DNA of 64,000 bases, from the NCBI GenBank assembly GCA_036787955.1, contig DAIQOI010000001.1, positions 372,001 through 436,000 on the forward strand. The letters run 5' to 3'. The stretch comes from UBA2336 sp036787955. Its GTDB lineage: Bacteria > Bacteroidota > Bacteroidia > Cytophagales > Cyclobacteriaceae. Position 1 is the stretch's first letter. Each line of letters opens with the position of its first letter. A program made the translations under genes and the position numbers. Positions 62,590 through 64,000 of this stretch are shown one piece after another. The notes under the pieces are model-generated. The model saw only the letters and a program-made list of their open reading frames with translations, ran no database searches and had not been told where the DNA came from.

Positions 62590-63732
62590 TCAGGCCTCTA
62601 CTTTTTTAAAAAGTTCGGTCAGCACATTGACCGCGTAGTCAATTTCCTTCAAGGTGTTGTACTTGCTAAAGGAAAACCGCACGGAAGCGCGCTTTGAGCC
62701 AGGGTATAAATGGGCCAGCACATGCGAACTGGTGGTTGCCCCGCTGGAGCAGGCGCTGCCTCCCGAGGCCGAAACACCGTGAAGGTCCAGATTAAACAAC
62801 AGCAGACTGCTGTCGTCGTTTGCGGGCAGACTAACATTTAACACGGTGTACAGGCTTCGTGCCAGGTTGGCCGAGTCGCCATTAAAGCGCACATCGTGGA
62901 TGTTTTCCTGCAGGCGTTCAATCATGTGCTTTTTCAGGGCGCTTATGTGGCGCTGGTGCTCGTCCATGTCGCGGTAAGCAATTTCAAGAGCCTTGGCCAG
63001 ACCAATGATACCGTACACATTTTCGGTGCCGCCACGCATATTGCGTTCCTGGGCGCCACCGTGAATAAAGGGATGAATCTTATGATCCTTTCGAATGTAC
63101 ATGAAGCCGATGCCTTTCGGACCATGAAACTTATGCGCGGCAGCAGTCATGCCACATACAAACAGGCTTTTCAGATCGTGCCGGTAATGTCCTACGGTTT
63201 GCACCGTATCAGAATGAAAGAAGGCCTTGTATTCCCGGCACATCTCGCCAACCGTTTGTAGGTCGAGCAGGTTTCCGATTTCGTTGTTGGCGTGCATAAG
63301 CGACACCAATGCCTTGGGGTATTGCTTTAGCAGGCTTTCGAGGTGCTGCAGGTTTACATGCCCTTTGTCATCCAGCTCTACGTAATGCAGCTGGGCCTTA
63401 CCCGATTTAGCGAGGTGTTCGAGCGTATGCGTAACCGCATGATGTTCGATGGGCGAGGAGATAAGATGCTCTATGCCGAAAGTCTCGGTAGCACAGGTGA
63501 GGATGGCGTTATCGGCTTCGGTGCCCCCCGATGTGAAAATGATCTCCCCCGGTGCACAGTTAAGCAGTTCAGCTACTTTTTTCCGGGCCGACTCAATAGC
63601 CGCGCGCACTTTTCGTCCGTGTGCATGGGTGGATGAGGGGTTGCCGAAGTCTTCGAGCATGAAGGGCTTCATCGCTTCGAATACTTCGGGATCCATAGGG
63701 GTGGTGGCGGCATTATCGAGATAGACCTGCAT
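62590..63732 (-). CDS. Cysteine desulfurase (NifS/IscS type)
   Basis: A 380-residue PLP enzyme that removes sulfur from cysteine for Fe-S clusters and thio-modified tRNA. It starts MQVYLDNAATTPMDPEVFEAMKPFM; the PLP Lys lies in AAHKFHGPKGIGFMY; the catalytic Cys is on the loop SGGSACSSGATTSSHVL, the group I (IscS/NifS) pattern. The iscU/suf genes are absent nearby. Its promoter has a TTG-N17-TATTTTTG layout, and DUF2520 follows in the same transcript. Confidence 0.95.
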   Translation of the reverse strand: MQVYLDNAATTPMDPEVFEAMKPFMLEDFGNPSSTHAHGRKVRAAIESARKKVAELLNCAPGEIIFTSGGTEADNAILTCATETFGIEHLISSPIEHHAVTHTLEHLAKSGKAQLHYVELDDKGHVNLQHLESLLKQYPKALVSLMHANNEIGNLLDLQTVGEMCREYKAFFHSDTVQTVGHYRHDLKSLFVCGMTAAAHKFHGPKGIGFMYIRKDHKIHPFIHGGAQERNMRGGTENVYGIIGLAKALEIAYRDMDEHQRHISALKKHMIERLQENIHDVRFNGDSANLARSLYTVLNVSLPANDDSSLLLFNLDLHGVSASGGSACSSGATTSSHVLAHLYPGSKRASVRFSFSKYNTLKEIDYAVNVLTELFKKVEA

Positions 63733-63750
63733 AACCGGTAGCTTTTAATG

Positions 63751-63778
63751 CAAAAATAGGCAAAGGGCTGAAAACCAA
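63751..63778 (-). promoter_or_regulatory. Putative promoter of the cysteine desulfurase gene
   Basis: On the minus strand, TTG at 63778-63776, spacer of 17 bases, then TATTTTTG at 63758-63751, 18 bases before the ATG. Confidence 0.5.
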
Positions 63779-63890
63779 TTGCCCGAACGGAATCAGGAAT
63801 CTGACTACCGTTTTACAGGCACCATTTTACCTTTTTACCGTGATCGTTTTAACAAAGCAGTAGCACTACTTTTAAGTAAATTCTGTAACC

Positions 63891-64000
63891 ATGAAAACAA
63901 CGGCTGGTGTGATAGCGGGCTTGCTGGTTTGCTCGCTGAATGTGTATGCGCAAATAGATTGTGAAGACTTTATTAACAAATTTTGTCTGTTTACCATTAA
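63891..64000 (+). CDS. N-terminus of a secreted protein, cut by window end
   Basis: Only the first 36 codons are present: a signal peptide MKTTAGVIAGLLVCSLNVYAQ followed by IDCEDFINKFC. The frame stays open to the window edge. Two Cys right after the cleavage site are the only other feature; the family cannot be told. Confidence 0.55.
   Translation, partial: MKTTAGVIAGLLVCSLNVYAQIDCEDFINKFCLFTI

Noticed and set aside
1..64000. CRISPR arrays, insertion sequences, phage genes, toxin-antitoxin or defence operons
   Set aside because: Looked for on both strands; no direct-repeat arrays, transposases, integrases or defence motifs were recognised.

Overview
The window reads as chromosomal, mostly housekeeping DNA of a member of the Bacteroidota, most likely a Cytophagales-type bacterium. 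The clues are a type IX secretion (T9SS) C-terminal sorting domain on a large surface protein, a TonB receptor / DUF4249 / MG2-domain operon, DUF6048 and DUF6452 proteins, an alpha-beta fused 2-oxo acid dehydrogenase E1, BshC (bacillithiol), a Rho with an N-terminal insertion, and the Bacteroidota-type promoter -7 element TAnnTTTG in front of many genes. Shine-Dalgarno sequences are largely absent. I see no phage, insertion sequence, CRISPR array, rRNA or integrase. Genes are dense and no gene-free stretch exceeds 300 bases; the longest, about 290 bases, lies between serS and rho.

Layout. 1-3485: end of an RND efflux pump gene plus its TolC-like channel. 3489-7959: scpA, then divergent dxs, an alpha/beta hydrolase and a membrane zinc-ribbon protein. 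8043-9237: a small orphan gene and a dienelactone hydrolase. 9312-12050: tRNA-His, a dihydroorotase and, back-to-back, a DEAD-box helicase. 12047-18761 (minus strand): TolC, HlyD-type adaptor, an ABC exporter with a badly degenerate ATPase domain, a TetR regulator, thioredoxin and RlpA. 18873-24310: guaB, a T9SS cargo protein and a lipoprotein. 24374-27267: a partner-switching signalling set (SpoIIE-type phosphatase, STAS antagonist, RsbW-type kinase). 27286-32459: three parvulin/SurA-type periplasmic chaperone genes and a MoxR ATPase. 32519-37172: DUF6048 and DUF6452, rimO, bshC, 5-formyl-THF cyclo-ligase. 37179-43275 (minus): TonB receptor, DUF4249 lipoprotein, MG2-domain protein. 43329-45711 (minus): mnmD-like gene, ispF, M16 protease with ATGA overlaps. 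45806-52260: fused E1 dehydrogenase, a large secreted basic repeat protein of unknown function, OsmC, a putative outer-membrane protein and TonB. 52294-58532: chromate transporter, 2OG-Fe oxygenase, exported superoxide dismutase, DUF4286, GNAT, S9 peptidase. 58621-64000: serS, rho, DUF2520 dehydrogenase, cysteine desulfurase and the start of a secreted protein.

How it works together. Many products serve the cell envelope: efflux and export (RND/TolC, ABC/HlyD/TolC), outer-membrane protein folding (PPIase trio), TonB-driven uptake (receptor and TonB) and T9SS display. Isoprenoid synthesis is represented twice (dxs, ispF). The best candidates for undescribed biology are the repeat protein at 47830-50310, the degenerate-ATPase exporter with its TetR gene and palindromic operator-like site, and regulatory sites visible directly in the DNA: a Crp/Fnr-like palindrome at about -42 of the thioredoxin promoter, -7 elements that abut start codons (implying leaderless or nearly leaderless mRNAs), and a hairpin that runs into a start codon.
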